This document shows positions 34,405 to 42,889 of a stretch of 64,000 bases of DNA, piece after piece. A program made the translations under genes and the position numbers. Source of the DNA: Caulobacter sp. (GTDB lineage Bacteria > Pseudomonadota > Alphaproteobacteria > Caulobacterales > Caulobacteraceae); NCBI GenBank assembly GCA_028291055.1, contig JAQGIP010000032.1:1-64000 (forward strand). Reading direction: 5' to 3'. Position 1 is the stretch's first letter; every line of letters starts with the position of its first letter. Below the pieces are notes generated by a model that was given only the letters and a program-made list of their open reading frames with translations, searched no databases and was not told where the DNA came from.

Positions 34405-35882
34405 AGACGGCGGCGGTGATCGGGTCCGGCTTCGGAGGGTTGGCGCTGGCCGTGCGGCTGCAGTCGGCGGGGATCCAGACCACCCTGGTCGAGGCGCGCG
34501 AAAAGGCCGGCGGCCGCGCCTATGTCTGGAAGGACGAGGGCTACACCTTCGACGCCGGCCCCACGGTGATCACCGACCCGGCCTGCCTGAAGGAGCTGTT
34601 CGAACTCAGCGGCCGCAGGATCGAGGACTATGTCGACCTGGTCTCCGTCGATCCCTTCTACCGCCTGTGCTGGGAAGACGGCGATACCTTCGACTACGTC
34701 AACAACCAGGAAGAACTTGACCGCCAGATCGCCGCGCGCAACCCCGCCGACGTGGCCGGCTACAAGCGCTTCCTGGCCTATAGCGAGGAGCTGTTCCAGG
34801 AGGGCTACGTCAAGCTGGGCCACGTGCCCTTCCTCGACTTCGGCAGCATGATCGCCGCCGCCCCGGCGCTGATGAAGCTCCAGGCCTGGCGCAGCGTCTA
34901 TGACAAGGTCTGCAGCTTTGTGCAGGACCCTCACCTGCGCCAGGCGCTCAGCTTCCACACCCTGCTGGTCGGCGGCAGTCCCTTCTCCACCACCACCATC
35001 TACGCCCTGATCCATGCCCTGGAGCGGCGCGGCGGGGTGTGGTTCCCCAAGGGCGGCACCCATGCCCTGGTGGACGGCTTGGTGAAGCTGTTCGAAGACC
35101 TCGGCGGCACGCTGATCCTGGGCTCGCCGGTGCGTGAGATCACCACCGAAAACGGCCGCACCACCGGCATCATCCACGCCGACGGCCGGCGCGAAGCCTT
35201 CGACGCGGTGGCCTCCAACGCCGACATCGTCCACACCTATGCCGAGCTGCTGAAGAACGATCCGCGCGGAAGAAGCCGTGGCAAGGCGCTGAAAAACAAG
35301 CGCTTCAGCCCCTCGCTCTTCGTCACCTACTTCGGCCTGAAGACTGAGCACCCGGACATCCGCCACCACACCATCTGCTTCGGCGCCCGCTACCGCGAAC
35401 TGATCGGCGAGATCTACGGCAAGAACGGCCTGGCCGACGATTTCAGCCTCTACCTGCACCACCCGACCATCACCGACCCCAGCCTGGCGCCTCCGGGCGG
35501 CTCGACCTTCTATGCCCTCTCCCCCGTGCCCCACATGGGCACCGCCGACATCGATTGGGCTGTCGAGGGGCCGAAGTACAAGGAGCGCATCCTGTCCTAT
35601 CTGGAGGAGCGCTATATCCCCAACCTGCGCCGCGACCTGGTGGTCAGCCGCACCTTCATGCCCACGGATTTCCAGACCGAACTCAACGCCTGGCAGGGCT
35701 CGGCCTTCTCGCTGGAGCCGATCCTGACCCAGAGCGCCTACTTCCGCACCCACAACCGCGACGACGTCATCCCCAACCTCTACTTCGCCGGCGCGGGTTC
35801 GCATCCGGGCGCGGGCATCCCCGGCGTGGTGGGCTCGGCCAAGGCGACGGCGGGGCTGATGCTGGAGGACTTCGCGAAATGA
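34401..35882 (+). CDS. crtI: Phytoene desaturase
   Basis: CrtI carries out the desaturation of phytoene to lycopene. The 493 residues have the N-terminal FAD fold (AAVIGSGFGGLALAVRLQ) and the conserved AGGRAYVWKDEGYTFDAGPT block. The C-terminal flavin contact (NLYFAGAGSHPGAGIPGVVG) is the bacterial CrtI signature. Length is typical. It overlaps crtY and crtB by four bases each, so the three enzymes are likely made in fixed ratio. Neurosporene-type partial desaturation cannot be excluded from sequence alone, but the presence of CrtY favours the four-step lycopene form. Confidence 0.96.
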   Translation: MKTAAVIGSGFGGLALAVRLQSAGIQTTLVEAREKAGGRAYVWKDEGYTFDAGPTVITDPACLKELFELSGRRIEDYVDLVSVDPFYRLCWEDGDTFDYVNNQEELDRQIAARNPADVAGYKRFLAYSEELFQEGYVKLGHVPFLDFGSMIAAAPALMKLQAWRSVYDKVCSFVQDPHLRQALSFHTLLVGGSPFSTTTIYALIHALERRGGVWFPKGGTHALVDGLVKLFEDLGGTLILGSPVREITTENGRTTGIIHADGRREAFDAVASNADIVHTYAELLKNDPRGRSRGKALKNKRFSPSLFVTYFGLKTEHPDIRHHTICFGARYRELIGEIYGKNGLADDFSLYLHHPTITDPSLAPPGGSTFYALSPVPHMGTADIDWAVEGPKYKERILSYLEERYIPNLRRDLVVSRTFMPTDFQTELNAWQGSAFSLEPILTQSAYFRTHNRDDVIPNLYFAGAGSHPGAGIPGVVGSAKATAGLMLEDFAK

Positions 35883-36817
35883 CCGACCTCCTCGCCGAAC
35901 AGAGCCGCGAGAGCATCCAGAAGGGCTCCAAGAGCTTCGCCGCCGCCGCCGGACTGTTCGATCCGGAAACGCGGGTGGATGCCGAGTTGCTCTACGCCTG
36001 GTGCCGCCACTGCGACGACGTGATCGACGGCCAGGAGCTGGGTCATGGCCACGAGGTGTTGAGCGAGGCCGAGGTGCAGTCGCGCCTCGTGGAGCTCTAC
36101 GCCCAGACCCGCGCGGCCCTGGCCGGCGCCAGCGTGGACGATCCGGTCTTCAAGGCCTTCCAGCGGGTGGCGCTGAAGCGGCGCATCCCGGAGCGCTACG
36201 CGCTGGACCTGATCGACGGCTTCGCCATGGATGTGGCGCGGCGGCGTTACGAGACGATCGAGGACACCCTCGATTACTGCTGGCACGTGGCCGGCGTGGT
36301 CGGCACGATGATGGCGGTGGTGATGGGCGTGACGCCCGAGAACCTGCCCGTGCTGCGCCGCGCCCAGGACCTGGGCCTGGCCTTCCAGCTGACCAATATC
36401 GCGCGCGACATCGTCGAGGACGCCGGCAACGGCCGCGTCTACCTGCCCGCCGCCTGGCTGGCCGAGATGGGGGTGCCGGAGGACGCCGTGGCCGATCCCG
36501 CCCACCGCGAGGCCATCGGCGTGCTGGGCCGCCGCCTGGTCGCCGCGGCGGAGCCCTACTACGCCTCCGCCCGCTGGGGCCTGCGCGACCTGCCGACGCG
36601 GTCGGCCTGGGCCATCGCCATGGCGCGCGGCGTCTATCGTCAGATCGGGCTGGAGGTTTCCAAGCTGGGGCCCCGCGCCTGGGACAAGCGCACGGTCGTC
36701 TCCACGCCGATGAAGGTGTGGCGCGCGCTCGAAGGCGGCGTCATCGCCCTGCGCGGCGCGACGCTGGACAGCTGGCGCCAGCCGCCGCAACGTCCCGAGA
36801 TGTGGTCGAAAATCTAG
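35879..36817 (+). CDS. crtB: Phytoene synthase
   Basis: CrtB joins two geranylgeranyl diphosphates to make phytoene. The track ORF starts far upstream inside crtI. The ATG at 35879 overlaps the crtI stop (ATGA) and gives 312 residues. Aspartate-rich motifs are CRHCDDVIDG near residue 40 and QLTNIARDIVEDAGNGRVYLP near residue 170, which bind the diphosphates through magnesium. The segment SFAAAAGLFDPETR at the N terminus is typical. A signal-peptide protein of unknown function follows 14 bases later in the same direction. Confidence 0.96.
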   Translation: MTDLLAEQSRESIQKGSKSFAAAAGLFDPETRVDAELLYAWCRHCDDVIDGQELGHGHEVLSEAEVQSRLVELYAQTRAALAGASVDDPVFKAFQRVALKRRIPERYALDLIDGFAMDVARRRYETIEDTLDYCWHVAGVVGTMMAVVMGVTPENLPVLRRAQDLGLAFQLTNIARDIVEDAGNGRVYLPAAWLAEMGVPEDAVADPAHREAIGVLGRRLVAAAEPYYASARWGLRDLPTRSAWAIAMARGVYRQIGLEVSKLGPRAWDKRTVVSTPMKVWRALEGGVIALRGATLDSWRQPPQRPEMWSKI

Positions 36818-36831
36818 CCGGAGTAACCCTC

Positions 36832-37317
36832 ATGTCCCGAATGCTGACCGCCCTGGCGATGACCCTCGCCCTGCCCGCGTTGGCGCAAGCCGCCACGCCG
36901 GCCCCCGCCCCGGCCAAGGCCCCCGCGCCCGCCTGGGACGTGGGCCCGATCCCCGAGGCGCCCGGCTCGTGCCGCGCCCGGCTTGCAGGCCCGCAGATCG
37001 ATCTGATCATGATGATCAACAACGACGGCAAGCTGGTGCTGATCGCCGGCAGCCCGGCCTGGAAGCACGACAAGGCCGATTTCGACAGCCTGCTGACGGT
37101 GAACGGCGGCGCGCCCATGCATCTGAGCGGCACGTCCCTGGGCCCTCTGTTCCTGACCCTGGTGACCGACGACCTCTACCCGAAGGTCCACGACGCCAAG
37201 ACGCTGGACTGGACCCTGCCCGACGGCCAGTTCCACGTCGCGACGCCCCGTATGGGCCCGGCCATCGACACGCTCCGGACCTGCACCAAGACCGAGGCCG
37301 CCAAGGCCAAGCCCTGA
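36832..37317 (+). CDS. Exported protein of unknown function at the end of the crtYIB operon
   Basis: The ATG at 36832 begins a 161-residue protein with a signal peptide (MSRMLTALAMTLALPALAQA) and a Pro/Ala-rich linker. The mature domain has about 125 residues (SCRARLAGPQIDLIMMINND, LVTDDLYPKVHDAKTLDWTL) and probably one disulfide (CRAR...RTCTK). I do not recognise the family. It lies 14 bases after crtB, so it is likely co-expressed with carotenoid synthesis. Its stop is one base from the stop of the convergent crtZ. A periplasmic role is predicted, but no link to carotenoids is shown by the sequence itself. Confidence 0.78.
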   Translation: MSRMLTALAMTLALPALAQAATPAPAPAKAPAPAWDVGPIPEAPGSCRARLAGPQIDLIMMINNDGKLVLIAGSPAWKHDKADFDSLLTVNGGAPMHLSGTSLGPLFLTLVTDDLYPKVHDAKTLDWTLPDGQFHVATPRMGPAIDTLRTCTKTEAAKAKP

Positions 37318-37318
37318 T

Positions 37319-37798
37319 CTAGCCCTCGTCCCGGGCGATCTCCGCCAGCTGGGCCTTCAGCCGCCGCGCGGTCGGCGCGACCAGGAAGCCGAACGACACG
37401 GCGCCGGCCTTGGTGTGCACTGCGTGGTGCAGCCGGTGCGCCTGGATGGCCCGTTTCCAGATCGGGGAATGGACGCCCCACATGGGGAAGCGCCGGTGCA
37501 CCAGGCCGTCGTGGAACAGGAAGTACATCAGCCCATAGGCGGTGATCCCTAAGCCGATCGGCAGTAGCCACGGGATGCCGCCATTGGTCCCGAACCAGAT
37601 GGCGACGATGGCCGGGGCGGCGAAGACGACCGCGAACAGGTCGTTCAGCTCGAACATCGCCGCGCGCGGCTCATGATGCGAGCGGTGCCAGACCCACATG
37701 AAGCCGTGCATGACGTATTTGTGGGTGAACCAGGCGAAGCCCTCCATGAAGGCGAAGGCCCCCAGGAACAGTGCGATATCGATGGCGATCGTCTGCAT
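37319..37798 (-). CDS. crtZ: Beta-carotene hydroxylase
   Basis: CrtZ adds hydroxyls to the beta-ionone rings, giving zeaxanthin from beta-carotene. The 159-residue membrane protein has the four histidine clusters of this di-iron family: HKYVMH, HRSHH, HDGLVHRR and HRLHHA. About four membrane helices surround them. It is the last gene of the minus-strand operon crtE-ATPase-permease-crtZ, six bases after the permease stop. It converges on the plus-strand crt operon with one base between stops. Confidence 0.95.
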   Translation of the reverse strand: MQTIAIDIALFLGAFAFMEGFAWFTHKYVMHGFMWVWHRSHHEPRAAMFELNDLFAVVFAAPAIVAIWFGTNGGIPWLLPIGLGITAYGLMYFLFHDGLVHRRFPMWGVHSPIWKRAIQAHRLHHAVHTKAGAVSFGFLVAPTARRLKAQLAEIARDEG

Positions 37799-37804
37799 GG
37801 CCGT

Positions 37805-39016
37805 TCAGCGTCTGATGTAGCGGGCCGTCAGCCAGGCGATGGCCAGGCCGGTCAACCCCGCGCCCCCAAGCACCGCCCAGGAGAGGTAGACCGAGTTATA
37901 GCCCGCATCGCGCCACAGCACGCTCTGATAGGCCTCGATCACCCAGGCGTGAGGGGTCAACAGGCCGATCTGCTGCAGGAGCGGCGGCATCAGGAAGCGC
38001 GGCACCATGGAGCCGCCCACCGCCGCCAGGATGAGGATCAGGAAGGTGGAGATCATCTGGGCCTGGTCGCGCGTACGGCACAGCGACACGATGCCCAGCG
38101 CCAGGCCCGACGCGCAGACGGAGGCGAAGATGGTGGTCGCCGCCCAGGCCGCGAAATGGCTGAACACCGGCGTGCCATAGACCAGGTCGGCGGTGATGAA
38201 GATGGCGGCAGCCTGGGCCATGCACTGGCTGGCCAGGAAGATGAACTTGCCGAACACCACCGGCCCCATACCGGCCACGCCCGCCAGCAGCCGGTCGCTG
38301 ATGCCGGAGCGGCGCTCGTCCATCAGCGACAGCGCCCCTTGCATGGCCGAGAACATGGCGAACAGGATGGTCACCGCCCCGGCGTAATAGGCGATGGTGC
38401 CGCCGCCCTTCTGGGCGCCCTGAATATCCTCGCGGTCGAACATGTTGCCGTCTGGCGTCGGGCGGCCGGCCTTGGCGTCCTCGGCGGTGACGCTCTCGCT
38501 GTCGGCGGCGTTGACCTTCTGTTCGGCGGTGAATTCGCCAAGCGCCGGCTCGATCTGGTCCAGCGTGCGCTTCAGCATCACGTCGGGCAGCAGCTTGCCC
38601 AGCACCTGCTGCACGCGCGCCTGGGTCAGGGGCGCGGCCACGGCGCGGCTGGGGTCGGAAATGATCAGCAGCGGGTGGCCCGCGGCGGCCGGATCGGCGC
38701 GGATGACCAGGCCCGCGTCGGCCTTGCCGGTGCGCACCGCGCGGCGCACGCCCTCGGCGTCGTCGCCCTTGGCCGCGTAGGCCCGCAGGTCTGGAGAGGC
38801 CAGGACGGCGGCCACGAGGCGCGCGGAGGCCGGCGTATTGGCGTCGTCGGCGATGGCCACCTTCAGCTTCACGTCCTCGCCGGTCGTGCCGGAGAAGACC
38901 GAGGAGAAGATCAGGAAGACCAGGGGCGGCAACAGGAAGCTCATGGCCATGGCGGCGCGGTCGCGCCACAGCTCCAGCAGCATCACCCTGAACATGGCCA
39001 GCGACATCATCACCAT
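37805..39016 (-). CDS. ABC-2 type transporter permease embedded in the carotenoid operon
   Basis: The ATG at 39016 overlaps the ATPase stop by one base (TGATG), giving 403 residues; the track start at 39169 lies inside the ATPase gene. One hydrophobic segment at residues 20-40 (AMAMSFLLPPLVFLIFSSVF) is followed by a large extracytoplasmic domain of about 180 residues. Five or six C-terminal membrane segments end the protein (TIAYYAGAVTILFAMFSAMQ, MISTFLILILAAVGGSMVP). This is the NatB/ABC2_membrane_3 layout of exporters. The gene lies between the ATPase and crtZ. Exported substrate is unknown; a carotenoid, isoprenoid or sodium/drug role are all conceivable. Confidence 0.88.
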   Translation of the reverse strand: MVMMSLAMFRVMLLELWRDRAAMAMSFLLPPLVFLIFSSVFSGTTGEDVKLKVAIADDANTPASARLVAAVLASPDLRAYAAKGDDAEGVRRAVRTGKADAGLVIRADPAAAGHPLLIISDPSRAVAAPLTQARVQQVLGKLLPDVMLKRTLDQIEPALGEFTAEQKVNAADSESVTAEDAKAGRPTPDGNMFDREDIQGAQKGGGTIAYYAGAVTILFAMFSAMQGALSLMDERRSGISDRLLAGVAGMGPVVFGKFIFLASQCMAQAAAIFITADLVYGTPVFSHFAAWAATTIFASVCASGLALGIVSLCRTRDQAQMISTFLILILAAVGGSMVPRFLMPPLLQQIGLLTPHAWVIEAYQSVLWRDAGYNSVYLSWAVLGGAGLTGLAIAWLTARYIRR

Positions 39017-39954
39017 CAGATGGCCACCTTGCGGTCGGCGATCAGGGTGAAGAGGTTCTGCAGCGAGGGCTGGCGCACGCGGATTTCGCGCGGCGTCAGG
39101 CCCAGCTTGCGCAGGCGGGTGTCGAGCTTGCCGGCCGCCGCATAGCCACCCGGGTCGAGCTTGACCCAAAGATTGCCCGAGGACTTGTTCAGCCCCTCGG
39201 CCGCCAGGCGGATCTCGCCGCCGGTATCGGGCTCCTGGACCAGATGCACCAGGATCTCCATGTCCTCGCCGAAGGCGTGGGTGATGAGGTCGCGGGGCGA
39301 ACCCTCCAGCATCATGCGCCCCTCGCGCATGAAGCCGACCCGGTCGGCCAAGCCGTCGGCCTGTTCCAGGTCATGGGTGGTCAGCAGCACCGCCACCCCG
39401 ATATCGCGCAGGCCGCGGATGACATTGTCCACCGCCTCGCGGGCGTCCACATCGACCCCCACGGTGGGCTCGTCCAGGATCAGCACCTTGGGCTCATGCA
39501 GGATGGCGGCGGCGATGTTGACGCGGCGCTGATAGCCGCCCGACAGATGCTTGACCGGCACATGGGCGCGGTCGGCGGTGCGGGTCAGCGCCATGGCGCG
39601 GGTGATCGTGGCCTCGATCTCCGGGCCCTTGACGAGAGACAGCCGTGCGAAGGTCTGCAGGTTCTCGCGCACCGTCATGTGCGGATAAAGCGCCAGGTCC
39701 TGGGGCACCAGGCCAAGGCCCGCGCGCGCGGCGGGGACGGACCAGGGGTCCTGGCCGGCCAGCCTCACCTCGCCCTCCTTCAGGCGAAGGCGTCCGCAGA
39801 TGGCGCGCAGCAATGTGGTCTTGCCCGCCCCGTTAGGCCCCAGCAGCGCATAGATTTCGCCGGCGCTCACGCTCAGGTCCACGCCGCGCAGCACCTGGCG
39901 CGTGACGAAGGCGTGCTTGGCCCCGCTGACCGTCAGGATGGGGGGGTGGCTCAC
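39016..39954 (-). CDS. ABC-2 type transporter ATP-binding protein embedded in the carotenoid operon
   Basis: A 312-residue ABC ATPase of the CcmA/NatA exporter class. Walker A is GPNGAGKTTLLR near residue 39, the signature LSGGYQRRVNIAAA, Walker B KVLILDEPTVGVDVD, and the switch His is in LTTHDLEQAD. An extra C-terminal domain of about 90 residues is usual for this class. Its ATG overlaps the crtE stop by four bases and its stop overlaps the permease start by one base. It is therefore translationally locked to both a carotenoid enzyme and its own permease. Confidence 0.92.
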   Translation of the reverse strand: MSHPPILTVSGAKHAFVTRQVLRGVDLSVSAGEIYALLGPNGAGKTTLLRAICGRLRLKEGEVRLAGQDPWSVPAARAGLGLVPQDLALYPHMTVRENLQTFARLSLVKGPEIEATITRAMALTRTADRAHVPVKHLSGGYQRRVNIAAAILHEPKVLILDEPTVGVDVDAREAVDNVIRGLRDIGVAVLLTTHDLEQADGLADRVGFMREGRMMLEGSPRDLITHAFGEDMEILVHLVQEPDTGGEIRLAAEGLNKSSGNLWVKLDPGGYAAAGKLDTRLRKLGLTPREIRVRQPSLQNLFTLIADRKVAI

Positions 39955-40847
39955 GCCGCCGCCTTGCGACCTTCGAAGAGGCCGCGCGCATAGTGGGCCA
40001 GCAGGCTTTCACCGACGCCGACGCTGTCCAGCGCGGCCCAGGCGGCGTCCAGGTGGCGCTCCATGGCCTCCGCCGCGCCGCCGTGGCCGAGCGCGGTGAC
40101 CAGGGTGGTCATACCGGCGTCCTTGCCGGTGTCCTTGCCGGCCGCTTCGGGGCCCGACTCGGCGTCGATCAGGTCGTCGCGGATCTGGAAGGCGAGGCCC
40201 AGTTCCCGGGCGAAGACGCCGACGGCCTCAATGGCGGCGGCGGGGGCGCCGGCGGCCATCGCCCCGGCCTCGGCGGCGGCCATGATCAGCACGCCGGTCT
40301 TCTGGTGATTGAGCAGGTCGATCTCGGCGGGGCTGCGCGCGCGATCGCGGTCGGCGAGGTCACGGGCCTGTCCGGCCACCAGGCCTTCGAAGCCCACGGC
40401 ATGAGATAGCCGCGCGGCCAGGTCGGCGCGGGCAGGCGACAGGGCGGTGTCGGCGGCAATCACCCCATAGGCGCGGTTCAGCAGGCCGATGGCGGCGAGG
40501 ATGGCGGTGGCCTCGCCGAACACCTTGTGGGCCGTCGGGCGGCCCCGCCGCAGGCCCGCATCGTCCATGCACGGCAGGTCGTCGAGGATAAGCGAGGCGG
40601 CATGGACCATCTCTATGGCGCAGCCGGCGTCCAGCGCCGCGCCGTCGGCGGCGCCGAAGGCCTCGGCGGCCAACAGGGTCAGCATGGGGCGGAAACGCTT
40701 GCCCGGCGCCAGCAGCGCATAGCGCGCCGCCTCGGCCAGGCGCCCAGGTCCGGCTTCGGCAGGCAGCAGCAGATCACCCAGCCGGCGGTCGACCCGCACG
40801 CGCAAGGCATTGATCGTGTGTGCGAATGCGCTGCTGCTGTCGTCCAT
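39951..40847 (-). CDS. crtE: Geranylgeranyl diphosphate synthase (polyprenyl synthetase)
   Basis: A 298-residue trans-prenyltransferase making the C20 precursor for CrtB. The first aspartate-rich motif is LILDDLPCMDDAGLRRG near residue 88, and the second is FQIRDDLIDAE near residue 222. The GKRFRPML segment binds diphosphate. The spacing and length fit FPP/GGPP synthases; a farnesyl diphosphate synthase is the main alternative, but the crt context favours CrtE. It heads the minus-strand operon. A TTGACG / TCAAAT promoter with 16-base spacing lies about 50 bases upstream. Confidence 0.92.
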   Translation of the reverse strand: MDDSSSAFAHTINALRVRVDRRLGDLLLPAEAGPGRLAEAARYALLAPGKRFRPMLTLLAAEAFGAADGAALDAGCAIEMVHAASLILDDLPCMDDAGLRRGRPTAHKVFGEATAILAAIGLLNRAYGVIAADTALSPARADLAARLSHAVGFEGLVAGQARDLADRDRARSPAEIDLLNHQKTGVLIMAAAEAGAMAAGAPAAAIEAVGVFARELGLAFQIRDDLIDAESGPEAAGKDTGKDAGMTTLVTALGHGGAAEAMERHLDAAWAALDSVGVGESLLAHYARGLFEGRKAAA

Positions 40848-40894
40848 CTGCCTGGAATCGCGCGGCGGCTGCGCCCCCGATGCGGAGCCGCCTC

Positions 40895-40922
40895 ATTTGA
40901 CCGGACAGGGCGGGAGCGTCAA
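40895..40922 (-). promoter_or_regulatory. Predicted promoter of the crtE operon
   Basis: On the minus strand TTGACG (40922-40917) and TCAAAT (40900-40895) are spaced by 16 bases. The start point would fall near 40887, about 40 bases before the crtE ATG. The region is otherwise GC-rich, so the match stands out. Confidence 0.5.
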
Positions 40923-40990
40923 CCCGGCCGCGGCGCGGCGCGGTGGCCGCCCTGCACGGTTTCTGCACGGCTGGCCCCAACGGGGAAGGA

Positions 40991-41896
40991 TCAGGCCGTC
41001 GCCTTCGCCCTCGCGACCACGCCCAGAATCGCCTTCGCCATCTGATCATGCAGCTCGACCGGCAGGTCATGCCCCATGCCCGGGATCAGCAGCAGCTCCG
41101 CGCCCGGGATGTTGGCCGCCGTGTCCTTGCCGCCCTCGACCGGCACCAGGGCGTCGTCCACCCCGTGGATCACCAGGGTCGGCGCGGAGATGGTCTTCAG
41201 CTTCGGCCGCCGGTCCGGCGAGGCCATCACCCCGGCGTACTGGCGCATGAAGCCCAGCGGCGAGAAGGACCGGTTGAAGTCGCTCAGCGCCCGCTCGCGG
41301 ATGCCGGCCTCGTCGCCCGGATAGCCGGGGGAGCCGATGGCGCGCGCCGATTTGACGGCGTTGGCCAGGAAGCCCTCGATGTCCTCGCGCGGATCGGGAC
41401 CGCGGTTGTTGAGCACGGCGATGGCCTCGGGCTTGGAGGGGGGCAGCTCGCGGTTGCCGGTGGTCGACATCACCGAGGTCAGCGACAGCACGCGGTCCGG
41501 ATAGTCCGCCGCCACCAGCTGGGCGATCATGCCGCCCATGGACGCGCCAACGATGTGGGCGCGGGCAATGCCAAGCGCATCCAGCAGGCCCACCGCGTCG
41601 GCGGCCATGTCCGCGAGCGTATAGGCGGCGGACGGCGTCTGGCCCGCCGCGAGCGCCTGCAGGATGGCGGGCACGTCCGGCATGCCAGCGGCCTCCAGCT
41701 TTTCCGAAAGACCCACGTCGCGGTTGTCGAACAGGATCACCCGGTGACCGGCCTCGACCAGCCTGGCGTAGAAGGCTGGCGGCCAGCGCGTCATCTGGGC
41801 GCCCAGGCCCATGATCAGCAGGATGGGTGCGGGATCGGCGGCGTTACCGTGGCTCTCGTAATAGAGGTCGATGCCGTTGGACTTGATGTGGGGCAT
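40991..41896 (-). CDS. Alpha/beta hydrolase
   Basis: A 301-residue alpha/beta-fold hydrolase without a signal peptide. The nucleophile elbow is VGASMGGM near residue 115. The oxyanion region is ILLIMGLGAQMTRWP, the acid lies in TLVIHGVDDALVP, and the catalytic His in IPGMGHDLP near the end. The family includes esterases, haloperoxidase-like and C-C bond hydrolases. The early sequence GIDLYYESHG is common to carboxylesterases of this group. It is monocistronic between crtE and a REP-like repeat region. Substrate is unknown. Confidence 0.9.
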   Translation of the reverse strand: MPHIKSNGIDLYYESHGNAADPAPILLIMGLGAQMTRWPPAFYARLVEAGHRVILFDNRDVGLSEKLEAAGMPDVPAILQALAAGQTPSAAYTLADMAADAVGLLDALGIARAHIVGASMGGMIAQLVAADYPDRVLSLTSVMSTTGNRELPPSKPEAIAVLNNRGPDPREDIEGFLANAVKSARAIGSPGYPGDEAGIRERALSDFNRSFSPLGFMRQYAGVMASPDRRPKLKTISAPTLVIHGVDDALVPVEGGKDTAANIPGAELLLIPGMGHDLPVELHDQMAKAILGVVARAKATA

Positions 41897-41992
41897 TGAT
41901 GCCTCTCCTGATGTTTCCCGCCCGCCAGAAAGCGGGAAGCGCAGGCGCGGTCAAGCGACCCCGACGAGGGGCCGCGCCGGCAACAGCGATAC

Positions 41993-42198
41993 CGCAAATG
42001 GGGACATGATCCTATTTCCGCTCACCCCCTCTCGTCAGCGCCGGCCTGGGCCGGAAATAGGTTCGTGTCCCCGATTTGCGGGCGCGGCGCTGAAAGGCTG
42101 GTGGCGGCAGGAATTGGGGACACGAACCCATTTCCGGCCAACACTCCGGACGGCGGTCAAGCCGCGCCCGGAAATGGGATCATGTCCCCATTTCCCGC
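41993..42198. repeat. Tandem double hairpin of REP-like units
   Basis: Four related units of about 28 bases alternate in orientation: 41993-42020 (contains AAATGGGGACATGATCC), 42051-42080 (its near complement), 42110-42137 (contains GGGGACACGAACCCATTTCC) and 42168-42198 (its near complement). Each pair makes a hairpin with a loop of about 30 bases, so two hairpins stand in tandem. They occupy most of the 369-base gap between the hydrolase and methyltransferase genes. The core GGGGACATG...ATTTCC resembles REP sequences associated with IS200-like (RAYT) transposases. None is encoded here. Confidence 0.85.
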
Positions 42199-42265
42199 GT
42201 CGGCCCCCAGCCATCGCCGGGACGAGCGCACGGATCTAGGGCAGCGCTTCCAATGGGTGCGCACC

Positions 42266-42889
42266 CTAAGCTGAAGTGGCCACGCCCCACTCGTTCCAGC
42301 CGGCGATGCGCGGCGTGCCCGGCAGATACATCTTCTCCACCCGGTCCATCAGGAAGCCCGCCTTGGCGATCGACGCCGCGACGGGCCGCGTCAGGTGGCA
42401 GCCGCCGGCGATCGCCTTCCAGACAGGCTCGACGCGGAACTGCCAGCGGCGCACGTCGATGTCGGGCGCCAGGCCGTGCTCGCAGAACAGCAACCGGCCC
42501 TTGGGCTTCAACACCCGCCTGGCCTCCGCCAGCGCCTTGTCGGGGTCCTGGACCGAGCAGAGGGTGAAGGTGCAGACCACGCAGTCGAAGCTGTGGTCCT
42601 CGTAGGGCAGCGACTCCGCCGTCCCATCGCGCAGCTTGACCTTCAGCCCCTCGGGCCGTGGGGCGGCTTCCGCCCGCGCGCGCAAGGCCGCCGAGGGATC
42701 AACCCCAGCCACGCTCGTCACCTTGGCGGGATCATAGAAGGCTAGGTTCAGGCCGCCGCCCATGCCCAGTTCCAGCACCCTGCCCTCGGCCAGCGGCACG
42801 ATCTTGGCCCGCTGCTTCATGATCGGCTTGCTGCCGCAGGCGCAGCCGATCAGGCGCGGCATGATGTGGCGGTCGTAGAAGGAAGTCAT
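42266..42889 (-). CDS. Class I SAM-dependent methyltransferase
   Basis: A 207-residue methyltransferase. Motif I is VLELGMGGGLNLAFY near residue 39, with the acidic SAM contact in AGVDPSAALR. Motif II is SFDCVVCTFTLCSV and motif III is RRVLKPKGRLLFCEHG. The N-terminal CACGS and the W-rich C terminus are typical of a UbiE-like clade that methylates small lipophilic molecules. The start overlaps the small membrane-protein gene upstream by four bases, which suggests an operon. The natural substrate is unknown. Confidence 0.9.
   Translation of the reverse strand: MTSFYDRHIMPRLIGCACGSKPIMKQRAKIVPLAEGRVLELGMGGGLNLAFYDPAKVTSVAGVDPSAALRARAEAAPRPEGLKVKLRDGTAESLPYEDHSFDCVVCTFTLCSVQDPDKALAEARRVLKPKGRLLFCEHGLAPDIDVRRWQFRVEPVWKAIAGGCHLTRPVAASIAKAGFLMDRVEKMYLPGTPRIAGWNEWGVATSA

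Noticed and set aside
34278-35804. Minus-strand ORF of 508 residues
   Set aside because: Antisense to crtI, which has complete FAD motifs and couples to crtY and crtB.
41993-42198. Possible CRISPR array
   Set aside because: The repeats alternate in orientation, have irregular spacing and number only four; no cas genes are present.
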